The notes: generated from the sequence alone by a model not told the origin. Counted from the first letter of the stretch, positions 43,159 to 53,997 are shown. The stretch is DNA of 64,000 nucleotides from Prochlorococcus sp. AG-449-G23 (GCA_003209585.1 QCQJ01000005.1:1-64000); one strand, 5' to 3'. Made by a program: numbers and translations.

Positions 43159-44289
43159 TCAATTTTCAAAAACATTATTTTGAAGAACAACTCCTTCATC
43201 GCTTAGTAAACATCCAGAAATGAGTTCATCTTCTTTATCTAATTTAATTAGACCATCTTTTATAAAAGGTGTAATCAAAGATGTTAAGTTCTTAGCATAA
43301 AGTGAACTGGCATCATAAGGAACTGATGAGGGTAATTCACCAGCACCTATAAGCTTTACTCCATCTTTGATAATGGTTTCATTTGATTTTGTTCCTTCGC
43401 AGTTCCCTCCTTGAGAAACTGCTAAATCAATCACTACTGCACCAGGCCTCATTTTTTCAATCATTGGAGAGTCTATTAAAACAGGAGCCTTTTTACCTAG
43501 AACTTGTGCCGTACAAATAGCCACATCAGCTTCAGATAAATATTTAGTTAAAGTTACCTTCTGTTTTGCAAGAAATTCAGGAGTTACGGCCTTTGCATAA
43601 CCTCCTGTCTCTCCTGGCTTTTCGTCAACTTCAGGAAGTTCTATAAATCTTGCTCCTAGAGACTCTACTTGTTCCTTAACAGCTGGCCTTATATCGGATA
43701 CAAAAACTATTGCACCAAGCCTTTTTGCAGTAGCAACTGCTTGCAATCCTGCAACTCCTCCACCAAGAACAACAACTTTGGCCGGTTGAACCGTTCCTGC
43801 AGCAGTCATAAGCATAGGAAAATATCTATCCAACTCACTTGCAGCTAAAAGAACTGCTTTGTATCCGGCGATATTTGCTTGAGAAGAAAGCACATCAGAA
43901 GATTGAGCTCTACTAATTCTCGGAAGCAACTCTAGTGATAAAGCTGAAATCTTATTACTATTAATAATCCTGTGAAGCTCCTTATTGCCGTAAGGGTTAA
44001 GAAGACCAAGAAGAACAGCACCCTTCTTTAATTTAGTTAAATTATCCTCTGATGGAGTTTGGACACAAAATATCAAGTCCGCTTCACCCCAAATTTTTTG
44101 ATCTAAGTTAGATATTATGGTTCCGCCCGATTCTTCATATGATAAGTCACTAAATCCTGATAATTTTCCCGCTGAACTTTCAATATAAACATCACATCCA
44201 AGGCTTTTTAATTTCTTTACTGCTTCTGGTGTAGCTGAAACTCTCCTTTCACCAGAGCTTGTTTCGGAAGGAATAAGTATCTTTGTCAA
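43159..44289 (-). CDS. pntA1: NAD(P) transhydrogenase alpha-1 (NAD-binding)
   Basis: 376 residues: the soluble NAD(H)-binding domain, related to alanine dehydrogenase. Motifs: RRVSATPEAVKKLKSLG, VVLGGGVAGLQAVATAKRLG (Rossmann), SDIRPAVKEQ and VIDLAVSQGGNCEGT. First gene of the pnt operon. The complex balances NADPH and NADH in the cell. Confidence 0.97.
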   Translation of the reverse strand: MTKILIPSETSSGERRVSATPEAVKKLKSLGCDVYIESSAGKLSGFSDLSYEESGGTIISNLDQKIWGEADLIFCVQTPSEDNLTKLKKGAVLLGLLNPYGNKELHRIINSNKISALSLELLPRISRAQSSDVLSSQANIAGYKAVLLAASELDRYFPMLMTAAGTVQPAKVVVLGGGVAGLQAVATAKRLGAIVFVSDIRPAVKEQVESLGARFIELPEVDEKPGETGGYAKAVTPEFLAKQKVTLTKYLSEADVAICTAQVLGKKAPVLIDSPMIEKMRPGAVVIDLAVSQGGNCEGTKSNETIIKDGVKLIGAGELPSSVPYDASSLYAKNLTSLITPFIKDGLIKLDKEDELISGCLLSDEGVVLQNNVFEN

Positions 44290-44416
44290 TTTATTTATTT
44301 TTTTAACATACTAAATATAAATTGAAGAAAGTCAAAAGTCTTGGATTTTTGTTAAAAATATATTTTCTTTTTTATAAAAAATAGCTATCTAGAATATATA
44401 GGTACTAAATAATCCA

Positions 44417-44995
44417 ATGAGTATAAAAGCAATCGAATGTCCAGATGGAGTATGTCACAGTCATCATGGTGGTCATGCTGTTCCTAGACAAGCTATGCAG
44501 AAAAATCTAGAAAAGCATGGTAAAGACTGGTGTGAGAAATTAGCAGAGAGAATTTATGAAATGTCAGTTGATACTTATTCACAGACAGTCATGCCCAGTC
44601 TCCACTCGGCAGGTTGGCAAAGAAGACATTTAGATTGGGAATTTAAGTTGGCAGAAAATGATTCCGAACCGGATGAAGCTCTTGTTGAAGGAATTATTAA
44701 TGCCACAGAAAGCTTTCTAAGGAGTAGTGAGGTGCATCGATTATTTATTCAGGAATTAGTCCAAGGCACATTTGAGGAAGCAAATGACAAAAAAATAATT
44801 TCTAAAGCAATAAAATCTATCATTGAAGAAGAAATTGTTAGTTCACTAAGACAAAAGAAAGAAACTCTTTTAAAGAAAATATCCGCAAAATTAATATCTG
44901 AAGAAAAAGTTAGCGAGGAACTTGCAATAAATTCAGCTAAAGAAGGTTTTGAGGAAGTGGAAAGGCTACTCGCAAATCATAGCGAGGCAGTTTGA
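44417..44995 (+). CDS. Conserved-looking protein with His/Cys N-terminus
   Basis: 192 residues. The N-terminal CPDGVCHSHHGGHAVPR could bind a metal. A conserved-looking block (DTYSQTVMPSLHSAGWQRRH) is followed by a long helical, charged domain. The shape matches cyanobacterial conserved hypotheticals of unknown role. It is divergent from pntA1 across a 127-base gap, so a shared promoter region is likely. Confidence 0.7.
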   Translation: MSIKAIECPDGVCHSHHGGHAVPRQAMQKNLEKHGKDWCEKLAERIYEMSVDTYSQTVMPSLHSAGWQRRHLDWEFKLAENDSEPDEALVEGIINATESFLRSSEVHRLFIQELVQGTFEEANDKKIISKAIKSIIEEEIVSSLRQKKETLLKKISAKLISEEKVSEELAINSAKEGFEEVERLLANHSEAV

Positions 44996-45149
44996 CTCTA
45001 TTTCTTTATATTTTCTTTATAATTACTTTAAAAATTGGCTCAAATATAAATTAAAGATTAAATTATTGTTTGGAAGTACAAAGTTGTAACTTATTAGACA
45101 ATACAAATACCTTGTTTTGTGTTTATCTATATACAACTTTTAAGTTTCG

Positions 45150-45374
45150 ATGGACAATTTCATTAGAAAAAGAATCGACATTGCAACCTGTTGGGCTACC
45201 AATAGAATTTCTGCAATGGACACTTTAGAAAGATATGAAGACAGTTATGCATTAGCAGAAGAATTTAGAGAGTGGATATTACATATTGGAGAAAAGAACG
45301 AAAATTTAAAAGATTCTGTTTTAAACTTTCCAAAGGAATTTAAAAACTTACTAGACCCAAAATTCAACGATTAA
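45150..45374 (+). CDS. Small soluble hypothetical protein
   Basis: 74 residues, helical (MDTLERYEDSYALAEEFREW), no signal or membrane segment. It is the only gene between 44995 and 45454. Function unknown. Confidence 0.65.
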   Translation: MDNFIRKRIDIATCWATNRISAMDTLERYEDSYALAEEFREWILHIGEKNENLKDSVLNFPKEFKNLLDPKFND

Positions 45375-45453
45375 ATAATAAATAGCTCGAGTGATATCCG
45401 CCCTACATTATTTGGTTTTTTTCATTATTATTGGAAATAAAATTAGCAAATAA

Positions 45454-46836
45454 ATGGAAAATAAAGAGAAGTCTTCAAACGTAGAAAATGTTGTAATTAT
45501 AGGCTCTGGACCTGCAGGTTATACAGCTGCAATATATGCATCAAGAGCGAATCTTCAACCTTTGCTCGTAACAGGATTTAGTTCAGGTGGCATTCCTGGT
45601 GGGCAATTAATGACTACAACTTTTGTTGAAAATTATCCAGGTTTCCCAGATGGAGTACTAGGTCCTGAATTGATGGATCTAATGAAGGCTCAAGCAGAAA
45701 GATGGGGTACTAATTTATATGAAAGTGATGTCGTCTCAATAAATACTGATTCACATCCCTTTGAATTAAAAACATTAGAGGGGACTATAAAAGCTAACTC
45801 AATTATTATTGCAACTGGAGCAAGTGCAAATAGATTAGGCGTGATAAATGAAGATAAATTCTGGAGTAAAGGAATAAGTGCTTGTGCAATTTGTGATGGA
45901 GCAACTCCACAATTCAGAGATGAAGAATTAGCTGTTATAGGAGGAGGAGACTCTGCATGTGAAGAAGCAGCATACCTCACAAAGTATGGTAGTAAAGTGC
46001 ATTTGATTGTTAGATCAGAAAAATTAAGGGCTAGCGCAGCAATGGTTGATAGAGTAAAAGCCAATCCAAAGATAGAAATACATTGGAACACAAAAGTTGA
46101 TAAAGCTGATGGTTCAGAATGGCTTGAGAAAATAGAAACTATTCACTCTCAAGAAGGTAAAGGTGAAATAAACATAAAGGGTCTTTTTTACGCGATAGGG
46201 CACACACCAAATACGAAGTTCTTAGGCAAAAAAATTGATTTAGATAATAAAGGATATATTGCTTGCAAATCAGGGAGACCAGAAACATCTGTTGAAGGCA
46301 TTTTTGCAGCAGGTGATGTTGTTGATTCTGAGTGGAGACAAGGGGTTACCGCTGCAGGAACTGGATGTATGGCAGCATTGGCTACCGAAAGATGGCTAGC
46401 CGAGAAAAACTTAGCAAAAACTATAGTAAGAGAAACACCCGAACCAGAAAAAAAACTCAATTCATCAGATTTTAATGAAGAAGAAGTTAATAAAGATACT
46501 TTCGATTCAAATTCTGAATGGCAAAAAGGCAGTTATGCATTGAGGAAACTTTATCACGAGAGTAAAAAACCTATTTTAGTAATTTTTAGTTCCCCAAGCT
46601 GCGGCCCATGTCATGTTTTAAAACCTCAGTTAAAAAGGGTAATTAAAGAACTTGATGGTGCAGTGCTTGGCGTTGAAATAGATATTGATAAAGATCAAGA
46701 TATTGCGAAACAAGCTGGTATTAATGGCACACCAACAGTTCAACTTTTTAAAGAAAAATTATTAAAAAAACAATGGCAAGGTGTTAAGCAAAGAAGTGAG
46801 TTTAAAGATGCAATAAAAAAAATTATCCAAAGTTAG
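45454..46836 (+). CDS. ntrC: NADPH-thioredoxin reductase C (NTRC)
   Basis: 460 residues. An N-terminal NADPH-thioredoxin reductase (about 1-320) binds FAD with IGSGPAGYTAAIYASRA and NADPH with VIGGGDSACEEAAYL; its redox pair is CAIC. A linker leads to a thioredoxin domain with the active-site CGPC in SSPSCGPCHV. NTRC reduces 2-Cys peroxiredoxin and other targets using NADPH, linking redox state to peroxide defence. The symbol follows the plant NTRC name, not the nitrogen regulator NtrC. Confidence 0.95.
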   Translation: MENKEKSSNVENVVIIGSGPAGYTAAIYASRANLQPLLVTGFSSGGIPGGQLMTTTFVENYPGFPDGVLGPELMDLMKAQAERWGTNLYESDVVSINTDSHPFELKTLEGTIKANSIIIATGASANRLGVINEDKFWSKGISACAICDGATPQFRDEELAVIGGGDSACEEAAYLTKYGSKVHLIVRSEKLRASAAMVDRVKANPKIEIHWNTKVDKADGSEWLEKIETIHSQEGKGEINIKGLFYAIGHTPNTKFLGKKIDLDNKGYIACKSGRPETSVEGIFAAGDVVDSEWRQGVTAAGTGCMAALATERWLAEKNLAKTIVRETPEPEKKLNSSDFNEEEVNKDTFDSNSEWQKGSYALRKLYHESKKPILVIFSSPSCGPCHVLKPQLKRVIKELDGAVLGVEIDIDKDQDIAKQAGINGTPTVQLFKEKLLKKQWQGVKQRSEFKDAIKKIIQS

Positions 46837-46839
46837 TGT

Positions 46840-47106
46840 TTACTTATTATTTCTCTTAGGATTATTTTTATTAGTTGTAGGTCTGTTACCACCTGCATTC
46901 CTTTCACGATAAGTTATCCTCCCTCTAGAAAGATCATAAGGACTTATCTCAACTAAAACTTTGTCTCCAGCTAATAATTTAATTCTAAATTTAGTCAATT
47001 TACCTGCAGCTCTACATAAACATTGATGTCCTTCAGGTTGTTCTAAGGTAACCAAATAAAATCCATTTCCCTGCTCTTTTTCTATTACACCTGAAGTTTC
47101 AATCAT
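46840..47106 (-). CDS. infA: Translation initiation factor IF-1-like protein
   Basis: 88 residues with an S1/OB fold: GVIEKEQGNGFYLVTLEQPE and LLAGDKVLVEISPYDLSRGR, then ITYRE. The last 20 or so residues are a basic Asn/Lys-rich extension beyond normal IF-1 (about 70 residues). It is therefore either IF-1 itself or the second IF-1-like protein seen in cyanobacteria. It converges with NTRC. Confidence 0.85.
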   Translation of the reverse strand: MIETSGVIEKEQGNGFYLVTLEQPEGHQCLCRAAGKLTKFRIKLLAGDKVLVEISPYDLSRGRITYRERNAGGNRPTTNKNNPKRNNK

Positions 47107-47198
47107 TAATTAATTTTTTACTAAGTTCATATTATCAGAAAAAGATTGGCCAAAATTTATTTAAGAAAAATTACATACTTAAAAATATGAAATTCAAT

Positions 47199-47417
47199 TC
47201 AAATTGAAAATTTAATTTCATTAATCATTTGAAGTTGACCATAGTAGAAATTTGCTTTCGCAATTTTTTCAGGATCTTCTAATTGATCAAAAAAGACAAA
47301 CCCAAGGCTTTCCCACAATGAAGATCCACAGACATTATTCAATTGATTTTTTGCTTCTTTTGCAAAATTATCTAGTTTTCGTTCAAGATTTTTAGATTTA
47401 GAAACAGACATAATCAA
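47199..47417 (-). CDS. Small helical hypothetical protein
   Basis: 72 residues from the first ATG or 70 from the third codon. Mostly helical: SKSKNLERKLDNFAKEAKNQ, then SLGFVFFDQLEDPEKIAKAN. No membrane helix. Function unknown. Confidence 0.6.
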   Translation of the reverse strand: MIMSVSKSKNLERKLDNFAKEAKNQLNNVCGSSLWESLGFVFFDQLEDPEKIAKANFYYGQLQMINEIKFSI

Positions 47418-47466
47418 AAATATTTATATAGTACAAATATACTATATAACTTTAAAATTGCAATAT

Positions 47467-48429
47467 TTAAAAAGGTAATCTCTTTTTTTCTTCAATATTA
47501 AGATCTGCTTCCATTTCCCTTAATCTTTTAAGTATTTGTTGGTAGTACTCCTTTATATAAATCTCTAGTGATGTCATATCTTCTTTTTTAAGTTCCAATA
47601 TTTCGTAAGTTTTACTCATGTCAGCATCTAATGATTCACCACTACTAGTTACTTCAGCAAAAGCCAGTCTTTCAGCAACATTTAAAGAATCCTGGAAAAA
47701 GGAAACTACTTTTTGAGTAACACTAATTAGAAAGGGGGAAACTCTAAAAATTTTCGCCTTTTTTTCACTAAATTTTTCACATAAAGATATAATTTCGTTT
47801 GAATCCCACGCTTTGGGGCCTACTAATGGCAATGATGTTCTGTGAGTTTTTGGATTATTTATTGCTGCTACAACAACTTTCGCCATATCTTGAGTATTCA
47901 TATAAGCAATTTTAGTTGGATTTCCACTCATCCATACTGCTTGACTATCCAAGATTGGGATGGCGAATTGACCAATAACCCCTTGCATAAATGCTGCACA
48001 TTTGAAGATTGTATAGTCTAAATCAGACTTCTCAAGAAGTTTTTCAGTGCAAAATTTAATGTCCATCAAAGGAACATTTCTAAACTTTTCTGTTAGAAGG
48101 ATAGAGAGGAATACTACCCTTTTTACCTTTAAAGATTCACATGCACTAAATAAGTTAAGTTTTCCATCCCAATCTATTTCATAAATACTTCTTGGATCAT
48201 CTGGCCTGCTAGTTGCCGCATCAATAACTACTTCAATATCTTGCAATGCATATTCAATATCAGAAAAATTTAATAAATTACCTTTTGTTAGTTCACAACC
48301 CCATTCTTGTAGAAAGGAAGCTTTTCTTGGATTTCTTACAAAGCATCTTACTTCATGTCCTTCTTCTATAGCTTGCTTTGCTATTTGTCTACCAAGCGTC
48401 CCTGTTGCTCCTACTAAAAGAATCTTCAT
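47467..48429 (-). CDS. ycf39: Photosystem II assembly factor Ycf39-like
   Basis: 320 residues. An atypical short-chain dehydrogenase with the NAD(P)-binding GATGTLGRQIAKQA at the start, SRPDDPRSIYEIDWDGK, and VVFLSILLTEKFRNVPLM. In cyanobacteria Ycf39 acts with Hlips to insert chlorophyll into newly made D1. That fits the hli genes elsewhere in this window. It is followed by petM on the same strand with about 60 bases between. Confidence 0.9.
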   Translation of the reverse strand: MKILLVGATGTLGRQIAKQAIEEGHEVRCFVRNPRKASFLQEWGCELTKGNLLNFSDIEYALQDIEVVIDAATSRPDDPRSIYEIDWDGKLNLFSACESLKVKRVVFLSILLTEKFRNVPLMDIKFCTEKLLEKSDLDYTIFKCAAFMQGVIGQFAIPILDSQAVWMSGNPTKIAYMNTQDMAKVVVAAINNPKTHRTSLPLVGPKAWDSNEIISLCEKFSEKKAKIFRVSPFLISVTQKVVSFFQDSLNVAERLAFAEVTSSGESLDADMSKTYEILELKKEDMTSLEIYIKEYYQQILKRLREMEADLNIEEKKRLPF

Positions 48430-48486
48430 ATTTAAGATTTACTAAACGTTTAGACCATAACTCAAATTGTGATGTATTCGTGAGAA

Positions 48487-48585
48487 TCAATCTCCCTGAA
48501 ACTTTAATAACAAAGCACCACCAACCAATCCTATTGGTATCAGTATCCAAAAAACTGCTGCAATACTAAAAATTTCTTTAGCCAT
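48487..48585 (-). CDS. petM: Cytochrome b6f subunit PetM
   Basis: 32 residues, a single helix: [20 protein letters not shown], then [12 protein letters not shown]. Length and motif match PetM (subunit VII), a small stabilising subunit of the b6f complex. It lies upstream of ycf39, same strand, so the two may be co-transcribed. Confidence 0.9.
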
Positions 48586-48677
48586 AATAAAATTTAATGA
48601 TTACTATAATTTACATTCAATATACATTTATTTGTTAAAAAAGTAGATAATGCAAATATCTTGAAAATTTTGAATAT

Positions 48678-49619
48678 ATGAATAATAATTTTAAAGAAAA
48701 TATAAACTTTCCTAATTACTGGATTTGGAATGGTTTTAAAATTTGTTGGAGTGTTACAGGCGAAGATAATGAAATTCCAATTATCTTTCTCCATGGATTT
48801 GGTGCTAGTCGAAAACATTGGAGAAACAATTTAGAATATTTTGCGAAAAGGAATTGTGCCTCTTATTCTTTGGATTTAATAGGATTTGGGGATTCAGATC
48901 AACCTGGTATTAGGCAAATTGGGAAATTAAATAATGAGATTTGGTCTAATCAAGTGAAAGACTTTATTGCACAGGTGATAAGACCAAAGAATTCTGGGAA
49001 AGTGATTCTTATTGGCAATTCCCTTGGATCACTAGTTGCTTTAACATGTGCTGTTTCATTAGAGGATCAGATTGCAACAGTTATTGCATCACCTATGCCA
49101 GATCAAATTCAAGAAAATAAAAAGTCGATAACAAAAAAATCATTATTTAAGAAATTTCAAGATAGATTTATAAAAATATTTTTTATATTTTTCCCTTTGG
49201 AGATTATTTTATTTTTAATAACCAAATTAGGGGTCATAAAACTGGGACTAAATTCTGCCTATTTCAAAAAAAATAATATTGATCGCGAACTAATAGATTT
49301 GGTAACAAAGCCAGTTCTAAGGAGAACTTCAGCTAGATCATTAAGAGCAATGTGTATTGGAATGTCTTCAAGAGATGAAAAATTTCAAGCTTCTTACCTT
49401 TTGAGAAAAATTAGCGCCTCAAAAAAAGTTCCTTTTTTATTGATTTGGGGAGAAAAAGATAATTTCATACCTTTGTTTGTTGGTAAAAAGATTGCAAAAT
49501 TCCATAGATGGGTAAAATTAAAAATAGTATCCAATTCAGGGCATTGTATCCATGATGAAGATCCTTCAGTATTCAATAAAATCTCTTATGAATGGATTAG
49601 AAATTTAAAAACTTTTTAA
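48678..49619 (+). CDS. Alpha/beta hydrolase
   Basis: 313 residues. FLHGFGASRKHWR is the oxyanion region, IGNSLGS the nucleophile elbow, GEKDNFIP the acid and SGHCIHDEDP the catalytic His. A lid region lies at about 145-215. This is the haloperoxidase/epoxide-hydrolase type common in chlorophyll and lipid turnover. Substrate unknown. It ends three bases before ilvH. Confidence 0.88.
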   Translation: MNNNFKENINFPNYWIWNGFKICWSVTGEDNEIPIIFLHGFGASRKHWRNNLEYFAKRNCASYSLDLIGFGDSDQPGIRQIGKLNNEIWSNQVKDFIAQVIRPKNSGKVILIGNSLGSLVALTCAVSLEDQIATVIASPMPDQIQENKKSITKKSLFKKFQDRFIKIFFIFFPLEIILFLITKLGVIKLGLNSAYFKKNNIDRELIDLVTKPVLRRTSARSLRAMCIGMSSRDEKFQASYLLRKISASKKVPFLLIWGEKDNFIPLFVGKKIAKFHRWVKLKIVSNSGHCIHDEDPSVFNKISYEWIRNLKTF

Positions 49620-49622
49620 AAT

Positions 49623-50147
49623 ATGAAACATACATTATCAGTTCTTGTAGAAGACGAATCTGGAGCTTTGAGTAGAATCTCAGGTCTCTTTGCTAGAAGG
49701 GGATTCAACATAGATAGCCTTGCAGTAGGACCTGCAGAATCTAAAGGGATTTCAAGATTAACAATGGTAGTAGAAGGGGATGATGAAACTCTTCAACAAA
49801 TGACTAAGCAACTTAATAAGTTATTTAATGTTCTGGGAGTTGTAGATTTTACTAATCTCGCAGCGGTTGAGAGGGAATTGATGTTACTAAAAGTTTCTTC
49901 GAAAGAAGACACTAGAAGTAATATTCTAGATATAGTACAGATTTTCCGTGCAAAAGTTGTTGATGTTTCAGACATGGCTTTAACTCTCGAGGTAGTTGGA
50001 GATCCTGGGAAGTTAGTTGCTTTAGAGAAATTACTCGAGCCATACGGCATTCTTGAAATAGCGAGAACTGGCAAGGTAGCTCTTAAACGCTCATCAGGGG
50101 TTAATACTGAAATGTTGAAAATAAACAAATATTCTCTAGAAATTTAA
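49623..50147 (+). CDS. ilvH: Acetolactate synthase small subunit
   Basis: 174 residues. An N-terminal ACT domain ([33 protein letters not shown]) and the C-terminal regulatory half with [19 protein letters not shown]. It stimulates the catalytic subunit and confers valine feedback in branched-chain amino acid synthesis. Confidence 0.97.
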   Translation: MKHTLSVLVEDESGALSRISGLFARRGFNIDSLAVGPAESKGISRLTMVVEGDDETLQQMTKQLNKLFNVLGVVDFTNLAAVERELMLLKVSSKEDTRSNILDIVQIFRAKVVDVSDMALTLEVVGDPGKLVALEKLLEPYGILEIARTGKVALKRSSGVNTEMLKINKYSLEI

Positions 50148-50755
50148 TTAATTATCTTAACTTCCTTTATGTAGTCTCCTTTCTTAATATTTTCAAGTAC
50201 ATCAAATCCTTTAATAATTTTCCCAAAAATTGAATATCTTCCGTCTAGTTCTGGAACTTTATTAGTTACAAAAAACAATTCAGTAGATGAGGAGTTATGC
50301 TTACCAATCTTAACCATAGCTATTGATCCATTATCAAAAGTATTAACTAAATATTTAGCCTCGTAAGGATTTTTTATTTGATAGTTGTATCTTGGTTTAT
50401 TTTCTTCTTTGAATTTAATTTCTAAAGGTATTGATGGACCTGTTTTGTTTAAGGATTGATTTATTTCAATATTATTTTTATTTTTTGGATTAATGCCTAC
50501 GTGTACAAATTTTAGTTGGGGAAAATTTACTAATTTATAGAATTTTTGATTAACATAAACATCTTTGTCTATATTTTCTAGGAAGTTTGATACCGTTACT
50601 GGGTTGTCTTTGCCAAATAATTTAACCTTAAAATCACCTTTAGAAGTTTTAAAAGATACTATTTTATTTTTATGATCACAACTGAGTCTAAGTTTTTGGC
50701 AATAATAATAAGTTTCATTCTCATTTTTAAAACTACAAGCAGGTACCAAAAACAA
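50144..50755 (-). CDS. Cyclophilin-type peptidyl-prolyl isomerase, probable lipoprotein
   Basis: 203 residues as called from TTG at 50755. [27 protein letters not shown] and [20 protein letters not shown] are the cyclophilin signature. FLVPAC near the N-terminus is a lipobox. The frame stays open upstream and [21 protein letters not shown] would be a better lipoprotein signal, starting at an ATA at 50798-50800 that overlaps the ycf4 stop. The true start is therefore doubtful. It probably helps fold proteins in the periplasm or lumen. Confidence 0.85.
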   Translation of the reverse strand: MFLVPACSFKNENETYYYCQKLRLSCDHKNKIVSFKTSKGDFKVKLFGKDNPVTVSNFLENIDKDVYVNQKFYKLVNFPQLKFVHVGINPKNKNNIEINQSLNKTGPSIPLEIKFKEENKPRYNYQIKNPYEAKYLVNTFDNGSIAMVKIGKHNSSSTELFFVTNKVPELDGRYSIFGKIIKGFDVLENIKKGDYIKEVKIIN

Positions 50756-50796
50756 AACCTGAACAAAAAATAAAGCTTTTAAAAAATATTTTTTTT

Positions 50797-51354
50797 TTAT
50801 TTTAAACCCTCCAAATTAACATTCAAAAATTTGGCCAACCTTGCCCCTTCTTCTTCAACTTGTAGAAGTGGCTTTAGTTGACCTGCTCCACTTAGAGGTA
50901 GAGGTTTTTTTCTGCCTTTTAGTACTAAAGCAATTCTTCTTCTAGGATTAAATCCTTCACTAATATCCAATTTAACTGATTTAATTTCATCGAAATTCAA
51001 TTTGACTTCGATATCTTTAAATAATCCTTTTCTTTTAATCTCTACAGATTTTGATAATTTATCAAAAGAATTACTTCCTGAACCAAAGTTAATGTAAACC
51101 AAATACCATAAATAAAAATTTAATAAATTAGCTATTACTCCATAAGCTCCCATTATTATTCCTTGAGGTATAAATAATAGTGTTGAGGGATTACCTAGAG
51201 GTAATAGATCCCTTCCTGTGTAGCTAGATATAGAGGCCAAAAGAAAACCAATACCTCCTATCGTTAGCATTCCACCAATAATGTAATTTGAAATTTTTCT
51301 TGATCCGCCAATTTTTTGTTCGATTTTATCGAAAGACGTGAGGTCTGAATTCAT
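50797..51354 (-). CDS. ycf4: Photosystem I assembly protein Ycf4
   Basis: 185 residues: two N-terminal transmembrane helices (about 22-42 and 60-85) and a stromal domain with GLFKDIEVKLNFDEIKSVKL and DISEGFNPRRRIALVLKGRK, typical of Ycf4. It scaffolds photosystem I subunit assembly at the thylakoid. Divergent from psbD, with a 182-base gap that must hold both promoters. Confidence 0.95.
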   Translation of the reverse strand: MNSDLTSFDKIEQKIGGSRKISNYIIGGMLTIGGIGFLLASISSYTGRDLLPLGNPSTLLFIPQGIIMGAYGVIANLLNFYLWYLVYINFGSGSNSFDKLSKSVEIKRKGLFKDIEVKLNFDEIKSVKLDISEGFNPRRRIALVLKGRKKPLPLSGAGQLKPLLQVEEEGARLAKFLNVNLEGLK

Positions 51355-51536
51355 TTTTATCTTTTTTTAGAGCCTAATTCAGATAATTTAACAAACTAAG
51401 GGAGTATTCTTACCTAATTTTTAATAAAAAAGTCAGGAAAGCTTTACAAGGCATTTCAGATATACAAATATTTCCCCACATTACTCTCAATCTTTGTTAC
51501 AGTCACTGCGTATCCCGAAGCTAAAAACGATTTCTC

Positions 51537-52613
51537 ATGACGATCGCAGTTGGTAGCGCCCCACAAAGAGGATGGTTTGATGTCCTCGATGATTGGTTGA
51601 AGCGTGACCGCTTTGTATTTATTGGTTGGTCCGGACTACTTCTACTTCCTTGTGCATATCTTGCTATAGGTGGTTGGTTCGTCGGAACAACATTTGTTAC
51701 CTCTTGGTACACACACGGAGTTGCAAGCTCATACCTTGAAGGTTGTAACTTTTTAACAGCAGCTGTAAGTACCCCTGGCGATGCCATGGGACACAGTCTT
51801 CTATTTTTATGGGGTCCTGAAGCCCAAGGTAGTTTCGTAAGATGGCTACAACTTGGTGGTCTTTGGAACTTCGTTGCATTACATGGAGTATTTGGCCTTA
51901 TTGGTTTTATGCTTCGTCAGTTTGAAATTGCTGGCCTTGTTGGTATTAGACCATACAACGCATTAGCTTTCTCAGCAGTAATTGCAGTATTTACAAGTAT
52001 TTTCCTTATTTATCCTTTAGGACAACATAGTTGGTTCTTCGCACCTTCATTCGGTGTTGCAGCCATCTTCCGTTATATTTTGTTCATTCAAGGTTTTCAT
52101 AATATAACTTTAAATCCATTCCACATGATGGGAGTAGCAGGAATTCTTGGTGGTGCTCTACTTTGCGCTATTCATGGAGCTACAGTACAGAATACTTTGT
52201 ATGAAGACACAAGTATCTATACAGATGGTAAGGTTCAAAGTTCAACATTCAGAGCTTTTGACCCAACACAAGAAGAAGAAACCTATTCAATGATTACTGC
52301 GAATAGATTCTGGAGTCAAATCTTCGGTATTGCTTTCTCAAACAAGCGTTTCTTACACTTCTTGATGCTTTTTGTACCAGTTATGGGTATGTGGACATCT
52401 TCAATTGGAATTGTCGGATTAGCACTTAACTTAAGAGCTTATGATTTCGTAAGCCAAGAAATACGTGCAGCAGAAGATCCAGAATTTGAAACTTTCTATA
52501 CAAAAAATATACTTTTGAACGAAGGTATGCGAGCATGGATGTCTTCTGTGGATCAACCACACGAAAATTTTGTATTCCCTGAGGAGGTTCTTCCACGTGG
52601 AAACGCCCTTTAA
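51537..52613 (+). CDS. psbD: Photosystem II D2 protein
   Basis: 358 residues. Starts [20 protein letters not shown] and ends [12 protein letters not shown]. Five transmembrane helices; [19 protein letters not shown] and [20 protein letters not shown] carry chlorophyll, quinone and iron ligands. Partner of D1 in the reaction centre; it binds QA. It overlaps psbC by 17 bases and shares its transcript. Confidence 0.99.
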   Translation: MTIAVGSAPQRGWFDVLDDWLKRDRFVFIGWSGLLLLPCAYLAIGGWFVGTTFVTSWYTHGVASSYLEGCNFLTAAVSTPGDAMGHSLLFLWGPEAQGSFVRWLQLGGLWNFVALHGVFGLIGFMLRQFEIAGLVGIRPYNALAFSAVIAVFTSIFLIYPLGQHSWFFAPSFGVAAIFRYILFIQGFHNITLNPFHMMGVAGILGGALLCAIHGATVQNTLYEDTSIYTDGKVQSSTFRAFDPTQEEETYSMITANRFWSQIFGIAFSNKRFLHFLMLFVPVMGMWTSSIGIVGLALNLRAYDFVSQEIRAAEDPEFETFYTKNILLNEGMRAWMSSVDQPHENFVFPEEVLPRGNAL

Positions 52614-53979
52614 TAATTTATTAAGAGCTCCAAACCAAAGTATTGAGGAAACTGGTTATGCCTGGTATGTAGGTAACGCTAGACTAATCAATTTATCTGG
52701 ACGTTTATTAGGAGCTCACATTGCTCACTCTGGACTTATAGTCTTTTGGGCGGGAGCAATGATGCTCTTTGAGGTTAATCATTTTACTTTTGATAAGCCA
52801 ATGTGGGAGCAAGGTTTAATCTGTATGCCACACGTTGCAATGTTTGGTTACGGAATAGGCCCTGGTGGTGAAGTTACTGATATCATGCCTTTCTTCCAAG
52901 CAGGCGTGGTTCATCTTATAGCTTCTGCAGTTCTTGGTTTTGGTGGTATTTACCATTCATTAGCAGGTCCAGAAAAACTTGAAGAAGATTTCCCATTTTT
53001 CTCCACTGACTGGAGAGACAAAAATCAAATGACAAATATCCTTGGATATCATTTGATTGTTCTGGGTGTAGGTGCATTAGCATGGTCAGTTAACTGGTGT
53101 TTTATTGGCGGTGCATATGATACTTGGGCACCAGGAGGTGGTGAAGTCAGACTTGTTAATCCAACTTTAGATCCAAGAGTTATTCTTGGTTATCTGTTTA
53201 GATCTCCATGGGGGGGAGCCGGTTCTATAATCGGTGTTAACTCCATCGAAGACATTGTTGGTGGACATGTCTATGTGGGTATAACTGCAATTATTGGAGG
53301 AATATTCCATATATTTACCAAACCATTTGGATGGGCAAGAAGAGCATTCATTTGGAATGGAGAAGGATTATTAAGTTATGCTCTTGGTGGAATTTGTGTA
53401 GCAAGTTTTATTGCTTCAACTTTCATCTGGTTTAACAATACTGCTTACCCGTCAGAGTTTTATGGACCCACAAATGCTGAAGCTTCACAGGCTCAAAGCT
53501 TTACTTTCCTTGTGAGAGATCAAAGAATTGGAGCTAACGTAGGTTCAACAATGGGACCAACTGGTTTAGGTAAGTATCTCATGAGATCTCCTACAGGTGA
53601 AATTATATTCGGTGGCGAAACAATGAGATTTTGGGATTTCAGAGGGCCATGGTTAGAGCCTTTAAGAGGTCCTAACGGATTGAGTCTTGAGAAAATCCAA
53701 AATGATATTCAGCCTTGGCAAGTAAGAAGAGCTGCTGAATATATGACTCATGCTCCTAACGCTTCTATCAACTCAGTTGGTGGAATCATTACAGAGCCTA
53801 ATGCTGTTAACTTCGTTAACTTAAGACAATGGTTAGCTGCAGCTCAATTCTTCCTAGGATGGTTTACATTCATCGGTCATCTTTGGCATGCTGGACGTGC
53901 TAGAGCAGCCGCTGCTGGTTTCGAAAAAGGAATCGACAGAAAGAGTGAACCAGCTCTAGAAATGCCTGATTTAGATTAA
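52597..53979 (+). CDS. psbC: Photosystem II CP43 protein
   Basis: 460 residues from a GTG start at 52597. GAGGAGG lies nine bases upstream inside psbD, so the GTG is preferred over the ATG at 52570, which would add nine residues. Six helices, with the conserved [20 protein letters not shown], the luminal [20 protein letters not shown] (whose Arg contacts the manganese cluster) and a C-terminal [20 protein letters not shown]. Inner antenna of photosystem II. Confidence 0.99.
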   Translation: METPFNNLLRAPNQSIEETGYAWYVGNARLINLSGRLLGAHIAHSGLIVFWAGAMMLFEVNHFTFDKPMWEQGLICMPHVAMFGYGIGPGGEVTDIMPFFQAGVVHLIASAVLGFGGIYHSLAGPEKLEEDFPFFSTDWRDKNQMTNILGYHLIVLGVGALAWSVNWCFIGGAYDTWAPGGGEVRLVNPTLDPRVILGYLFRSPWGGAGSIIGVNSIEDIVGGHVYVGITAIIGGIFHIFTKPFGWARRAFIWNGEGLLSYALGGICVASFIASTFIWFNNTAYPSEFYGPTNAEASQAQSFTFLVRDQRIGANVGSTMGPTGLGKYLMRSPTGEIIFGGETMRFWDFRGPWLEPLRGPNGLSLEKIQNDIQPWQVRRAAEYMTHAPNASINSVGGIITEPNAVNFVNLRQWLAAAQFFLGWFTFIGHLWHAGRARAAAAGFEKGIDRKSEPALEMPDLD

Positions 53980-53997
53980 TAACTAAATCAAATATAA

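Noticed and set aside
52570-52596. ATG at 52570 as psbC start
   Set aside because: The strong GAGGAGG site lies downstream of it and before the GTG at 52597, the known type of psbC start.
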